Source: Mesorhizobium sp. CU3
Lineage (GTDB): Bacteria > Pseudomonadota > Alphaproteobacteria > Rhizobiales > Rhizobiaceae
Reading direction: 5' to 3'
Assembly: GCF_006442965.1 (NCBI RefSeq)
Contig: NZ_VFWX01000009.1
Span: 1-64,000, forward strand
Length of the DNA stretch: 64,000 nucleotides
Shown piece after piece: positions 36,519 through 46,836 of the stretch (position 1 is the first letter of the stretch; each line of letters starts with the position of its first letter). The position numbers and the translations under genes are program-made. Under the pieces are notes generated by a model. The model was not told the origin of the DNA. It saw nothing but the letters and a program-made list of their open reading frames with translations, and searched no databases.

Positions 36519-36953
36519 ATGCTGCGCCGTGACATGTTTCGAGCCGGCCTGGCCGGCGCCGCCGGCCTTTTCGGCCTCAGCCGTGCGAACGCCGCCACGG
36601 CCGGGGGCAAGCTTAAGGTCGCCTATCACCTCAGCGATGCCGACAAGGTCAATTTCGTCCTCGGCAACATCAAGAACCACTATGAGGGCACCGGCGGCAA
36701 TGTCGACATCGTGCTGGTCGTGCATGGTCCGGCCCTTTCGGCCTTCAAGGCCAAGGGCGCGTCCGGCGCAACGTCGAGCCGCTTCGCCGGCCTCGTCCAG
36801 CAGGGGCTGGTTCCACAAGCTTGCGGCAACACCCTGCGCGGTATGGACATCACGCTGACCGACCTGCTGATCGGCTTCCAGCTTGCCGACAAGGGCGGCG
36901 TCGTGAAGCTCGCGGAGTTGCAGAGCCAGGGCTATGTCTATCTTCGACCCTGA
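36519..36953 (+). CDS. Exported DsrE-family protein
   Basis: A 144-residue protein with an N-terminal signal (RRDMFRAGLAGAAGLFGLSRANA, twin-arginine-like but with RRD only) and a DsrE/DsrF-like fold (KLKVAYHLSDADKVNFVLGNIKNHYEG, VLVVHGPALSAF). A cysteine in PQACGNTLRGMDI matches the position where sulfur-relay members carry their reactive cysteine. A periplasmic role in sulfur handling is inferred from the family only. The start has a GAGGGAG site. Confidence 0.75.
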   Translation: MLRRDMFRAGLAGAAGLFGLSRANAATAGGKLKVAYHLSDADKVNFVLGNIKNHYEGTGGNVDIVLVVHGPALSAFKAKGASGATSSRFAGLVQQGLVPQACGNTLRGMDITLTDLLIGFQLADKGGVVKLAELQSQGYVYLRP

Positions 36954-37024
36954 TTGCGCGCGGACTTGAACGCCAGGCCGGCAATGGCCTACGAAAATAC
37001 AGGACATTCCGGAGGCCCGTCCCC

Positions 37025-37798
37025 ATGACGACACTCGCCATTCCAGACCTTGCCGGCAAGGTGGTGCTTGTCACCGGCGCTTCGACCGGCATCGGCGCCG
37101 CGCTCGCCAGCGCCTACGCGAAGCAGAAATGCCGCGTCGCGCTGCACTATAATTCGAGCCGCGAAGCTGCTGAGAACATAGCCAAGACGATCCGCGACGA
37201 TGGCGGCGAGGTGTTTCTGGCCCAGGGCGACTTTTCGGTCGCCGCCGATGTCGAGCGCGTCGTCGAGCAGAGCGCAAAGCATTTCGGCCGGCTCGACGGC
37301 CTGGTCAACAATGCCGGCGGCATGCTCGGCCGCATCGCCTATGCCGACCAGGACGAGGCGCAGTACGATGCGGTGATGGACCTCAACGCGCGCTCGGTGC
37401 TGACCGCTTCGCGCAAAGCGATCCCGTGGCTGAAGCGCCAGGGCGGCTTCATCATCAACACCACGTCGATCGCCGCCCGCAACGGCGCCGGCGGCGGCGC
37501 CGGCCTCTACGGCTCCTCCAAGGCCTTCGTCTCCAACGTGACGCGTGGCATGGCCAAGGAGCTGATCGGCTTCGGCATCCGCGTCAACGCCGTCGCGCCC
37601 GGCACTATCCTGACGCCGTTCCACGAGCGCTACTCCACCGCCGAGCAGATCAAGGCAATGGTCTCGACCATCCCCCAGGGCCGCGCAGGCACCGCCGAAG
37701 ATTGCGTCGGAGCCTATCTGTTCCTGTCGTCGGACCTGTTGAGCGGCTACATCATCGGCCAGGTGATCGAGGTCAATGGCGGCCAGTTGATGCCGTGA
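37025..37798 (+). CDS. Short-chain dehydrogenase/reductase (3-oxoacyl-ACP reductase-like)
   Basis: A 257-residue classical SDR. Cofactor loop TGASTGIG is at about residues 18-25, NNAGG near 97, the catalytic Ser in NTTSIAARNG and YGSSK as the Tyr/Lys pair. The hydrophobic C-terminus ends VNGGQLMP. The substrate is unknown; the name 3-oxoacyl-ACP reductase is generic. It lies upstream of a putative monooxygenase of the ABM type with 52 bp between, and the two may be co-transcribed. Confidence 0.88.
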   Translation: MTTLAIPDLAGKVVLVTGASTGIGAALASAYAKQKCRVALHYNSSREAAENIAKTIRDDGGEVFLAQGDFSVAADVERVVEQSAKHFGRLDGLVNNAGGMLGRIAYADQDEAQYDAVMDLNARSVLTASRKAIPWLKRQGGFIINTTSIAARNGAGGGAGLYGSSKAFVSNVTRGMAKELIGFGIRVNAVAPGTILTPFHERYSTAEQIKAMVSTIPQGRAGTAEDCVGAYLFLSSDLLSGYIIGQVIEVNGGQLMP

Positions 37799-37850
37799 GC
37801 CGCCGATTGCATACTGGACGTCGCGTGCAACCTGGAGGGAGAGCAAGGGC

Positions 37851-38162
37851 ATGTACGGACTGATCGGCAAGATGCGGGCGGCGCGCGGCCAGCGCGATGC
37901 GGTCATGGACGTACTTCGCGAAAGCACCGGTGCTCTCCCCGGCTGCCTGAGCTACATCATCGCCACCGATCCGGTCGACGCCGACGCGATCTGGGTAACC
38001 GAAGTGTGGGATGACCAGGCCAGCCACAAGGCCTCGCTGCAATTGCCTGAAGTCCAGGCGGCGATCGCCAAGGCCCGCCCCTTCATCGCCGGCTTCGAAT
38101 TCCAGGTCGAGACAAGGCCGGTCGGCGGGTTTGGACTGCCTGAAACGAAGCCGGCTGAATAA
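37851..38162 (+). CDS. Antibiotic biosynthesis monooxygenase (ABM) domain protein
   Basis: A 103-residue dimeric alpha/beta-barrel protein of the YgiN type (MYGLIGKMRAARGQRDAVMDVLRES, then LPGCLSYIIATDPVDADAIWVTEVWDDQASHKASL). Family members oxidise quinols or polyketides without cofactors, or degrade heme. The partner SDR upstream suggests a small-molecule redox role, which is inference. Confidence 0.82.
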   Translation: MYGLIGKMRAARGQRDAVMDVLRESTGALPGCLSYIIATDPVDADAIWVTEVWDDQASHKASLQLPEVQAAIAKARPFIAGFEFQVETRPVGGFGLPETKPAE

Positions 38163-38203
38163 ACGCTTAGTACGGACCTCCGCGAGGTCGGTCAGGAGTA
38201 ACC

Positions 38204-38452
38204 TTGACCCGAGTTGTCGACATTCACGACGCGAAAATCCACTTCTCGCGCCTTGTCGATCAAGCAGCCAAAGGTGAGCCTTTCGTTATCGCCAAGGCCG
38301 GCAAGCCTTTGGTCAAGGTCATACCGATAGAGCAGCCTGCCTCGACGCAGGTGCAGCGGATTGGCTTCATGGCCGGGCAGTTCTCTGTTCCCGACGATTT
38401 CGATCACATGAGCGGCGATGCGATCGAGCGACTGTTCGATGGCAAGGCATAA
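38204..38452 (+). CDS. Phd/YefM-family antitoxin without a partner toxin
   Basis: An 82-residue antitoxin with the family N-terminus VVDIHDAKIHFSRLVDQAAKGEPFVIAKAGKPLVKVIP (given here as a description of residues 4-42; key residues are the DIHDAK strand and the KAGKP turn) and an acidic C-terminal arm. The start is TTG at 38204 with AGGAG 6 nt upstream. In intact loci a VapC-type PIN toxin beginning M-L/K-LLLDTH follows directly, but the 89 bp to the next gene hold no such frame. The toxin has been lost, or the antitoxin acts in trans. Confidence 0.8.
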   Translation: MTRVVDIHDAKIHFSRLVDQAAKGEPFVIAKAGKPLVKVIPIEQPASTQVQRIGFMAGQFSVPDDFDHMSGDAIERLFDGKA

Positions 38453-38541
38453 GGGCGGTCTCTCAACAACGATGCACGCGAACATCCGTTTTCCAACGCA
38501 TCGGGGTTCGCATTTCCTAGCTCCGGGTCTAAGACCAAAAG

Positions 38542-39645
38542 ATGGATTCCTCACCGGAACAACCATCCCAGGATCAGGCGCCGGTTGAGCGCATGGCCCG
38601 CTGGCGTCAGCCGCGGCAATGGCTGGTGCTGTTGGTGGTCTCGCTGCTCTTCGCCGGCGCGCTGGAGCTTGCCGCCCTGCCGGCGGCGCTGCTCATCGGG
38701 CCGATGCTGGCGGCGATCCTTGCCGGCACCAACGGAGCCAGCGTGCGCGTGCCCCGTCTGCTGTTCGGCGCGTCGCAGGCGATCGTCGGCTGCCTGGTCG
38801 CAAGCTCGATCTCGGTCGATATCTTTCCGGTCTTCTACGCCGAATGGCCGCTCTTCCTCGGCGTCGTCGTCGCCACTGTCGCCGCCTCCAGTCTTCTTGG
38901 CTGGCTGATCAGCCGCTGGCGCATCCTGCCGGGCACCACTGCGGTCTGGGGCTCCACGCCGGGTGCCGCCACCGCCATGGTGCTGATGGCGGGCGCCTTC
39001 GGCGCCGACCAGCGCCTGGTCGCCTTCATGCAGTATCTGCGCGTCATCTTCGTCTCGATGACGGCCGCGCTCGTCGCCAAGATGTGGGTCGACACATCCG
39101 GCGTCGAGGTGCCGCCGATCGTCTGGTTTCCGCCGATCGATCCGCCGGCGTTTGCAGCCACCGTCGGCATTGCCATCGTCGGCGGCCTGTTGGGTAAGCT
39201 TTGCAGACTGCCCTCGCCGTTCTTTCTCGGCAGCTTCATCTTCGGTGCGGTCATCCATCTCGGCCTCGGCGTGCCGATGCAGTTGCCGCCCTGGCTGCTG
39301 GCGATCAGCTACGCCATGGTGGGCTGGTCGATCGGGCTGAACTTCACCCGGCCGATCCTGCGCCACGCGGCGCGCGCCCTGCCGCAGATCATCGGCTCGA
39401 TCGTGGCGCTGATCGCCTTTTGCGGCGGCATGGCTTTCGTCATCAGCCACATGCTCGGCATCGACCCGCTGACCGCCTATCTGGCGACCAGCCCGGGCGG
39501 CATGGACAGCGTCGCTATCATCTCCGCCGCCGCGCAGGACGTCGACATCTCCTTCATCATGGCGCTGCAGTCGGCGCGTTTCCTGGTCGTGCTGCTCATT
39601 GGGCCAAGCGTAGCCAGGCTGGTGGCGCGAAACCTCAGGACCTGA
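38542..39645 (+). CDS. AbrB-family integral membrane protein (PF05145-like)
   Basis: A 367-residue protein with about ten hydrophobic helices in two similar halves (PMLAAILAGTNGASVRVPRLLFGASQAIVGCL and the corresponding GSFIFGAVIHLGLGVPMQLPPWLLAISYAMVGWSIG). The loop LPGTTAVWGSTPGAATAMVLMAGAFGAD is a family hallmark. Databases call these proteins AbrB-family transcriptional regulators or ammonia monooxygenases, but the sequence is plainly that of a transporter-like membrane protein. Role unknown. Confidence 0.82.
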   Translation: MDSSPEQPSQDQAPVERMARWRQPRQWLVLLVVSLLFAGALELAALPAALLIGPMLAAILAGTNGASVRVPRLLFGASQAIVGCLVASSISVDIFPVFYAEWPLFLGVVVATVAASSLLGWLISRWRILPGTTAVWGSTPGAATAMVLMAGAFGADQRLVAFMQYLRVIFVSMTAALVAKMWVDTSGVEVPPIVWFPPIDPPAFAATVGIAIVGGLLGKLCRLPSPFFLGSFIFGAVIHLGLGVPMQLPPWLLAISYAMVGWSIGLNFTRPILRHAARALPQIIGSIVALIAFCGGMAFVISHMLGIDPLTAYLATSPGGMDSVAIISAAAQDVDISFIMALQSARFLVVLLIGPSVARLVARNLRT

Positions 39646-39685
39646 TCCGCGATATCCAAGGCAACATAAGAGAAGCGGAGGAGAA

Positions 39686-40456
39686 ATGCCCATGAGCCGT
39701 CGTGTGAATGCCGTCGATCTTTCCGGCCGCGTCGCCGTGGTGACGGGCGGCGCGCAAGGCATCGGCCTTGCGGTCGCGCGCCGCCTGCTGTCTTCCGGCG
39801 TCGGCGTCGCGATATGGGACATCGACCAGGCGGCGATGAAGAACGCGGTTACCGAGCTCGCCTCGCTCGGACGCCTGGAGGCTTTTCTTTGCGACCAGTC
39901 GCAAATCGAGGCGGTGAACCATGCGGCGTCCGAGACCGAACGGGCGTTCGGGCAGGTCGATCTCCTCGTCAACAATGCCGGCATTGCCGGACCCGCGGCG
40001 ACCGTCGTCGACTATGACCCCGCCGCCTGGCGTCAGATCATCGACATCGACCTCAACGGCGTCTTCTATTGCTGCAAGCGCCTGGTGCCCGGCATGATCG
40101 CCCGCAATTACGGCCGCATCGTCAACATCTCCTCGGTGGCCGGCAAGGAAGGCAACCCCAATGCCGCCGCTTATTCCGCCGCCAAGGCCGGTGTTCTCGC
40201 CTTGACTAAGTCGCTCGGCAAGGAGCTTGCAGGCCACGACATCGCCGTCAACGCGCTGACGCCTTCGCCGGCCCGCACCCGCATCCTGGAGCAGCTCACC
40301 GAAGCCCAGGTCGCCTACATGTTGGGCAAGGTGCCGCGCGGCCGCTTTGTCGAGGTCGAGGAAGCCGCCGCCATGATCGCCTTCATGCTGTCGGACGAGA
40401 ATTCCTTCACCACCGGTGCGACCTTCGACCTTTCGGGCGGACGCACCACCTACTGA
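39686..40456 (+). CDS. Short-chain dehydrogenase/reductase (FabG-like)
   Basis: A 256-residue SDR with TGGAQGIG cofactor loop, NNAGIAG, catalytic Ser in NISSVAGKEG and YSAAK. Closest in style to sugar or polyol dehydrogenases and 3-oxoacyl-ACP reductases; the substrate cannot be assigned. The ATG at 39686 follows a strong GGAGGAG site. It starts 40 bp after the AbrB-type gene, so co-transcription is likely. Confidence 0.88.
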   Translation: MPMSRRVNAVDLSGRVAVVTGGAQGIGLAVARRLLSSGVGVAIWDIDQAAMKNAVTELASLGRLEAFLCDQSQIEAVNHAASETERAFGQVDLLVNNAGIAGPAATVVDYDPAAWRQIIDIDLNGVFYCCKRLVPGMIARNYGRIVNISSVAGKEGNPNAAAYSAAKAGVLALTKSLGKELAGHDIAVNALTPSPARTRILEQLTEAQVAYMLGKVPRGRFVEVEEAAAMIAFMLSDENSFTTGATFDLSGGRTTY

Positions 40457-40525
40457 AATCCGGTCACTCTTCGCCGCCCCTCCTCGTTGCCCGGCGCGCC
40501 ACGGCGCCCGAGCCGGCGTGCGATT

Positions 40526-41302
40526 TCAATCGAGCCGGTGCATCAGATCATCATCCAGCCAGCGGCCGAAGAAATAGACCAGCTGCTTGTGCCACCACGG
40601 CCAGTCATGGCTGACATCGCCGCCCCAATAGTCGACCCAGGCGGGGATCGACTTGTCGCGCAGCACCTGTTCAAGCTCGCGGGTTTCGGTGAGCATGCGC
40701 TCTTCCCAGGCACCCTGGCCGCAGCAGAAGATCAGGCGCAGCGCCCTGAGACGTCCGAGCAGCTTCTGGTCGACGATGCCCGGCAGATAGTTGAGCGGCG
40801 AATTGTAGAAGATGCTGCCTTCGAGCTCGCGGCCGAAGAAGTCGCGGGCCGAATAGACGCCGGACAGCGAGATAACGCCGCTGGCCAGATCCGGGAAGCG
40901 GAAGACGAAGTTCGACGAATGATAGCCGCCCATCGAGCAGCCGCTGAACAGCGGCTTCAAGGCGCGGCCGCCATTGGATTTGGCGGCGACCGCCTGCAAT
41001 TCCGGCAGCGCCTCCTCGCGCACATAGCGGAAATAGGCCTCGTGCCGCGCGATGCGGTGCGCGGCATCGGCATGCTTGTTGAAGAAGGATTCCGAATCGA
41101 TGCCGTCCAGCGTGAACAGTTGGATGCGGCCGGTGTCGATGAAGTCGGCAAGCGCTGCGACCCCGCCGGAATCCTCGAACTGGTAGAACCGCCCCTGTGA
41201 GGTCGGGAAGACCACCACCGGGCGGCCGGCATGGCCGTAGCGCTTGTATTCCATGTCGCGGCCGAGGTTGCGGGCATGGGCCTTGTGATAGGAGATGTCC
41301 AT
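40526..41302 (-). CDS. Alpha/beta-hydrolase of the esterase D type, paired with an ATP-grasp enzyme
   Basis: A 258-residue hydrolase with nucleophile S123 in SGCSMGGYH and the probable catalytic His in GGDVSHDWPWW near the C-terminus. The fold resembles the putative esterase/EsD family. It begins 3 bp after the stop of the ATP-grasp gene and is evidently its operon partner. It may release or trim a product made by the ligase, which is inference. No signal peptide is present. Confidence 0.85.
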   Translation of the reverse strand: MDISYHKAHARNLGRDMEYKRYGHAGRPVVVFPTSQGRFYQFEDSGGVAALADFIDTGRIQLFTLDGIDSESFFNKHADAAHRIARHEAYFRYVREEALPELQAVAAKSNGGRALKPLFSGCSMGGYHSSNFVFRFPDLASGVISLSGVYSARDFFGRELEGSIFYNSPLNYLPGIVDQKLLGRLRALRLIFCCGQGAWEERMLTETRELEQVLRDKSIPAWVDYWGGDVSHDWPWWHKQLVYFFGRWLDDDLMHRLD

Positions 41303-41305
41303 CGC

Positions 41306-42472
41306 TCAGGCCTTTTCCGCGTGGATGTAGTTGACCGCCTGGCGCAGCGCTTTCGCATCCTTCGAACGCATCTGGTAGGCGTAATTGCCCATGGCGCGAC
41401 TGAAAACCTCTTCGATGGCCTGATGATGCACGATCTTGTCGCCGTGGGCGGCTAGCACGTCCGCATGGCTGTGCAAATAGCCGATGTGGCGTTTGCGGCT
41501 GGCATAGGCGGTGAAATACTTGCCCTTGTACGGGCCACCCGCGGCATCCTTGACCACCATGTCGGCCCAGGCGGCGTACACGTCGATGTCGAATGTGTAG
41601 TTGATAGCATCGGTCATCCAGGCGCCGGGCGGGCGCATGTTGACTTCGAGCGCGATGATGCGATTGTCCTTGGTTTCGAACAGCTCGATGTGGAAGAACC
41701 GCTCGCGCACGTCGAACGCCTTCAGGATTTTCCGGCCCGCCTCTTCGACCGCCGGGGTGATCTCGGGAAAGCAGGTGTAGCTCATATGGCGGTCCTTGTT
41801 GACCGCATCCATGATGCTCTGGTCGTAGCGGTGGCTGGCCGCCAGCACCACCTCGCCGTCGCGGTTGACCAGCCCGTCGAAGGTCACCACCAGCCCCTCG
41901 ATGAACTGCTCCATGACGAAGGTCACGTCCTCCGGCTTCTCGCGGAAGAACTGATCGAGCTCTTTGGCGTTGGAGATCTTGAAGGTGTTGGAGGCGCCGG
42001 AGCCCTGATCCGGCTTCACCACCACCGGATAGCCGACCCGGCGGATGAAGGTCATGGCACCTGCGCGATCGGAGCATTTGCGCTGCGGAATGGTCTCTAC
42101 GCCGCTTTTGCGGAAGAAGGCGCGCATGCGGCTTTTGCGCTTCAAATTCTTTACGAAATCGAGCTTGGTGCCGAAGATGTTGAAGTCGGTGCGGATGTTG
42201 GCCTCGAGCTCCAGCCAGTGCTCGTTGAGCGACTCGAAGCGGTCGATGCGGCCCCATTTGTGGATGAAGTGCCCCATCGCGCGGAACACCAGGTCGTAAT
42301 TCTCCATGTCGGCGACCCGGTAATATTCGGAGAGCGACGCCTTCAGCTTGCCGCCCAGGCTCTCATAAGGCGCATCGCCGATGCCGAGCACGGTGGCGCC
42401 TGCCTTCTTCAGCCGGTCGCAGAACTCGGCGCCATTCGCCGGAAAATGCGGCGAGAAGAACACGAAATTCAT
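41306..42472 (-). CDS. ATP-grasp ligase of unknown substrate
   Basis: A 388-residue ATP-grasp enzyme: N-terminal Rossmann-like domain (MNFVFFSPHFPANGAEFCDRL), ATP-binding loop VGYPVVVKPDQGSGASNTFKI near residue 140, EQFIEG lid, and the Mg-site stretch FFHIELFETKDNRIIALEVNMRPPGAWM near residue 265. Such enzymes join a carboxylate to an amine or thiol through an acyl phosphate; peptide or amino-acid ligation is the usual role for stand-alone members. The start at 42472 has a GGGAGGGGG site. It is first in a two-gene operon with an esterase. Confidence 0.85.
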   Translation of the reverse strand: MNFVFFSPHFPANGAEFCDRLKKAGATVLGIGDAPYESLGGKLKASLSEYYRVADMENYDLVFRAMGHFIHKWGRIDRFESLNEHWLELEANIRTDFNIFGTKLDFVKNLKRKSRMRAFFRKSGVETIPQRKCSDRAGAMTFIRRVGYPVVVKPDQGSGASNTFKISNAKELDQFFREKPEDVTFVMEQFIEGLVVTFDGLVNRDGEVVLAASHRYDQSIMDAVNKDRHMSYTCFPEITPAVEEAGRKILKAFDVRERFFHIELFETKDNRIIALEVNMRPPGAWMTDAINYTFDIDVYAAWADMVVKDAAGGPYKGKYFTAYASRKRHIGYLHSHADVLAAHGDKIVHHQAIEEVFSRAMGNYAYQMRSKDAKALRQAVNYIHAEKA

Positions 42473-42627
42473 GGATGACCCCCTCCCGGTGTCTCTCATC
42501 GGTAGCCAAGTCTGGCGCATTTGCGAGGCGCGGGGAAGTCCATCCGCGTCAGGCTGGCGTGAGGTGGATTGTCGTCAGCTATCCGCCGCGCTTGCCTCCG
42601 CCGGGCCGCTCCTGTAAGAGAGCCGTC

Positions 42628-42747
42628 ATGACAACGCGCGTCCGCACCGTCGCTTCCGCTCGCACCGGCTTTGCCGGCGAGACCGCGCGCGCGCTCGCTT
42701 CGACCCTGCTTCTTCTCGGCCTTATCGGCGATCGCCGGGTTCGCTGA
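42628..42747 (+). CDS. Candidate Leu-rich leader peptide upstream of leuA
   Basis: A 39-codon frame ends TLLLLGLIGDRRVR, with codons CTG CTT CTT CTC GGC CTT ATC. Four consecutive Leu codons plus Leu-Ile about 140 bp before leuA fit a leucine attenuation leader. A GAGAG motif lies 7 nt before the ATG. It is followed at once by a hairpin. The long, Arg-rich N-terminal half is unusual, and translation may start later. Confidence 0.5.
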   Translation: MTTRVRTVASARTGFAGETARALASTLLLLGLIGDRRVR

Positions 42748-42793
42748 AGGAGCGCCCGGCGGTCGGTACCCGCCCTTCAGGCGCACGCTCCTT
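42747..42793 (+). promoter_or_regulatory. Hairpin following the leader frame, possible leuA attenuator
   Basis: AAGGAGCG (42747-42754) pairs perfectly with CGCTCCTT (42786-42793), with an inner GGCGG/CCGCC stem. A palindrome GGCGATCGCC (42726-42735) just before could compete with it. No U-tract follows, so intrinsic termination is doubtful and control of translation is possible. Confidence 0.4.
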
Positions 42794-42829
42794 GGCAAAG
42801 TCATAATCAAGCGAACGAAATTCTGGTAA

Positions 42830-44629
<1,800 letters not shown>

Positions 44630-44823
44630 CCGGTCGGGCCCTCGACTACGGCGCTCCCGCAAGGCGCGCCGTGCGACAAAACTGATGCAATTTCCCTGTC
44701 GTTCGTTAACCGGCGGGGGAATTTCCCGTGGCTTACGCGATCGCATAACACAAGCATCCTTGTGCGCCGGCGCGAGCGCTATATGATCGCGTCCTAACCT
44801 GTGCCGTTCGGAAGGATCGACAC

Positions 44824-46608
44824 TTGGAGCCTGCCCCGCCTGCCGCCCCCGCAGTGCGCGAGACATTGGAGCGACTGCTTGCCAGCGAAACGTTCGGACG
44901 CTCCGAACGCGCTCGCCGGCTTTTACGCTATCTTGTCGAACGCGAGCAGGCCGGCGAGGCCGACAGGCTGAAGGGCCTTTCCATCGCCATGGACGTGTTC
45001 GGCAAGGACGGCGATTTCGACGCCTCCACCGATGCCGTTGTCAGGGTCCAGGCAGGACGGCTGCGCGAACTTCTGGAGCAGTACTTCGCCAATGAAGGCG
45101 TCGCCGAGCCGGTGCGCATCGCGATCCCGCGCGGGGGCTATGTTCCCTCTTATGAGCTGAATTCAATTCGGTTGCCCCGTGAGAGATCAGCCTCAGGCAA
45201 TGTCGCGCTGCACACGAACACAACCGCCGAAGCCTTGGTCCAGAACGCGGCTCAAGAAACCGCTTCGCCGTCGGAACCCGCGCCGCTGAAGACGGCGGCG
45301 GCGCCCGCACCGTCCCTGACGAGGCAGTTGCGCTTCTTCTGGGCCACCATGGCGCTGGTGATCGTGATGCTCGGCGTGCTCATCGCGCGCCAGGGCAACG
45401 CCTTCCTCGGCGGCGGTGACGCAGCCGCACCGTTCGACACGGCGGGCACGGCTGGCGGCGCTACCCAGCCGGTCTTCGATTCCCTGCCTTTGATCTATAT
45501 CGGCGTGAAGGCCGACAGCGCGGAGGCGGCCCGTGTCGCAGCATCGCTGCGCGCCGGCCTTGCCGGTTTCGACACCATCGACTTCATCGGTCGCGATGCC
45601 GATGCAACCCGCGATCAGTCCGCCGACCCGGTCAGTTTCGTCTTCGATGTCGTTGCAGGGCCTGCCGCCGGCGACGTCACGGTCGAACTGCAGAGCGTTG
45701 CGACCGGACGGGTTCTTTTGTCGCGCAATCTGACATCGGCCGAAAGCCTCCCGGGGGTTGTCGAAGGTAACATCGCCAGCCTGCTGACTTCGACCGTTCC
45801 TGCTTCCGGCGCAATCTATAGCTACATTGACCAGAGCGCCGTTCGGACCAGCCAGATCGGATGCCTGGTGCTAGACGACCGCTACTATCTCGACATGGGC
45901 GCCAAGACGCACGAGGCCGCGTATCGCTGCCTCGAGAAGCTGGCCAATGACGGCACCAAATCATCGCTCGTCTATGCGGAACTGGCTTCGCTTCATCTGG
46001 AGGCCGTCAACAGCCACTATGCCTACCCGCCTGACGCGACGATCGAGAAAGCTATGTCGCTCGCCCACCGCGCTGTGCAGATGGGACCGATGAGCCCGCA
46101 TGCGCATCGCGCCTATGGCTATCTCAACAGCCGCCTGGGCAACACCGACGAGGCGATCCGTTGGATGCGCAAGGCCTATGAGCTCAACCCGTATGATCTT
46201 GGCATGGCCGCCGCCTATGGCTACGGCCTGATCTTCGCCGGCAAATATGATGAAGGCACGCCGATCCTGGACCACGCCGTCGAAGCCTTCAGCGGCCATC
46301 CGACCTGGTGGGATTACGGCCTGTTTGTCGGAGCCTTCATGCAGGGCGACATGAAGAAGGCCGCGATTGCCAGCGAATCGCTGCGCACGACGGCTTCCAA
46401 GTCGCACTATCTGGCGGCGCGCCTGATCGGCGCCAGGATTTCCGGCCGCGACAAGCTGGCCGGCGAACTGGCCAACGAACTTGTCGTCGAGTTCCCAAAA
46501 TTCGCTGCCGACCCACGCGCCACATTCGTCGACCGCAAATACCCTGCCGACCTCACCGAGCGACTGGTCCAGTCTTTGCGCGACGCTGGTATAGGCAACC
46601 CCAGCTAA
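44824..46608 (+). CDS. Membrane-anchored regulator-like protein with N-terminal DNA-binding-like domain and C-terminal TPRs
   Basis: A 594-residue protein. Residues ~8-115 match a winged-helix-like region found in front of TolB/adenylate-cyclase-like proteins (RSERARRLLRYLVEREQAGEADRLKGLSIAMDVFG, then DAVVRVQAGRLRELLEQYF and IPRGGYVP). A single membrane helix follows at about 167-188 (FFWATMALVIVMLGVLIA). The rest would be periplasmic: a TolB-N-like alpha/beta region, then TPR-like repeats from about residue 360. The plan resembles CadC-type one-component regulators. The start is TTG at 44824 with GAAGGA upstream. Signal and targets unknown. Confidence 0.75.
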   Translation: MEPAPPAAPAVRETLERLLASETFGRSERARRLLRYLVEREQAGEADRLKGLSIAMDVFGKDGDFDASTDAVVRVQAGRLRELLEQYFANEGVAEPVRIAIPRGGYVPSYELNSIRLPRERSASGNVALHTNTTAEALVQNAAQETASPSEPAPLKTAAAPAPSLTRQLRFFWATMALVIVMLGVLIARQGNAFLGGGDAAAPFDTAGTAGGATQPVFDSLPLIYIGVKADSAEAARVAASLRAGLAGFDTIDFIGRDADATRDQSADPVSFVFDVVAGPAAGDVTVELQSVATGRVLLSRNLTSAESLPGVVEGNIASLLTSTVPASGAIYSYIDQSAVRTSQIGCLVLDDRYYLDMGAKTHEAAYRCLEKLANDGTKSSLVYAELASLHLEAVNSHYAYPPDATIEKAMSLAHRAVQMGPMSPHAHRAYGYLNSRLGNTDEAIRWMRKAYELNPYDLGMAAAYGYGLIFAGKYDEGTPILDHAVEAFSGHPTWWDYGLFVGAFMQGDMKKAAIASESLRTTASKSHYLAARLIGARISGRDKLAGELANELVVEFPKFAADPRATFVDRKYPADLTERLVQSLRDAGIGNPS

Positions 46609-46836
46609 CCATCACGAACAAGTTACATCGTCGGGAATCGGACCGGACAGGCTGCTCTACATGCTGCTCTAGTGGCGTCGACTGCCAGTATAGGCCGGAG
46701 GTTGTTGAGCTGTGTTCGTATCTATAGAGATTTGCACGCGGCAATCGCGAAAATTTTACTGGCTATCGATCTGGCCGGCGAGCAATTCAGCCACAATTCG
46801 CAATTGCTGACCCTCTTGCCTCGTTATCCTCGTTTG

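Noticed and set aside
38453..38541. VapC or Doc toxin gene after the Phd antitoxin
   Set aside because: The frames here do not start with the PIN-domain N-terminus or show a catalytic acid pattern.
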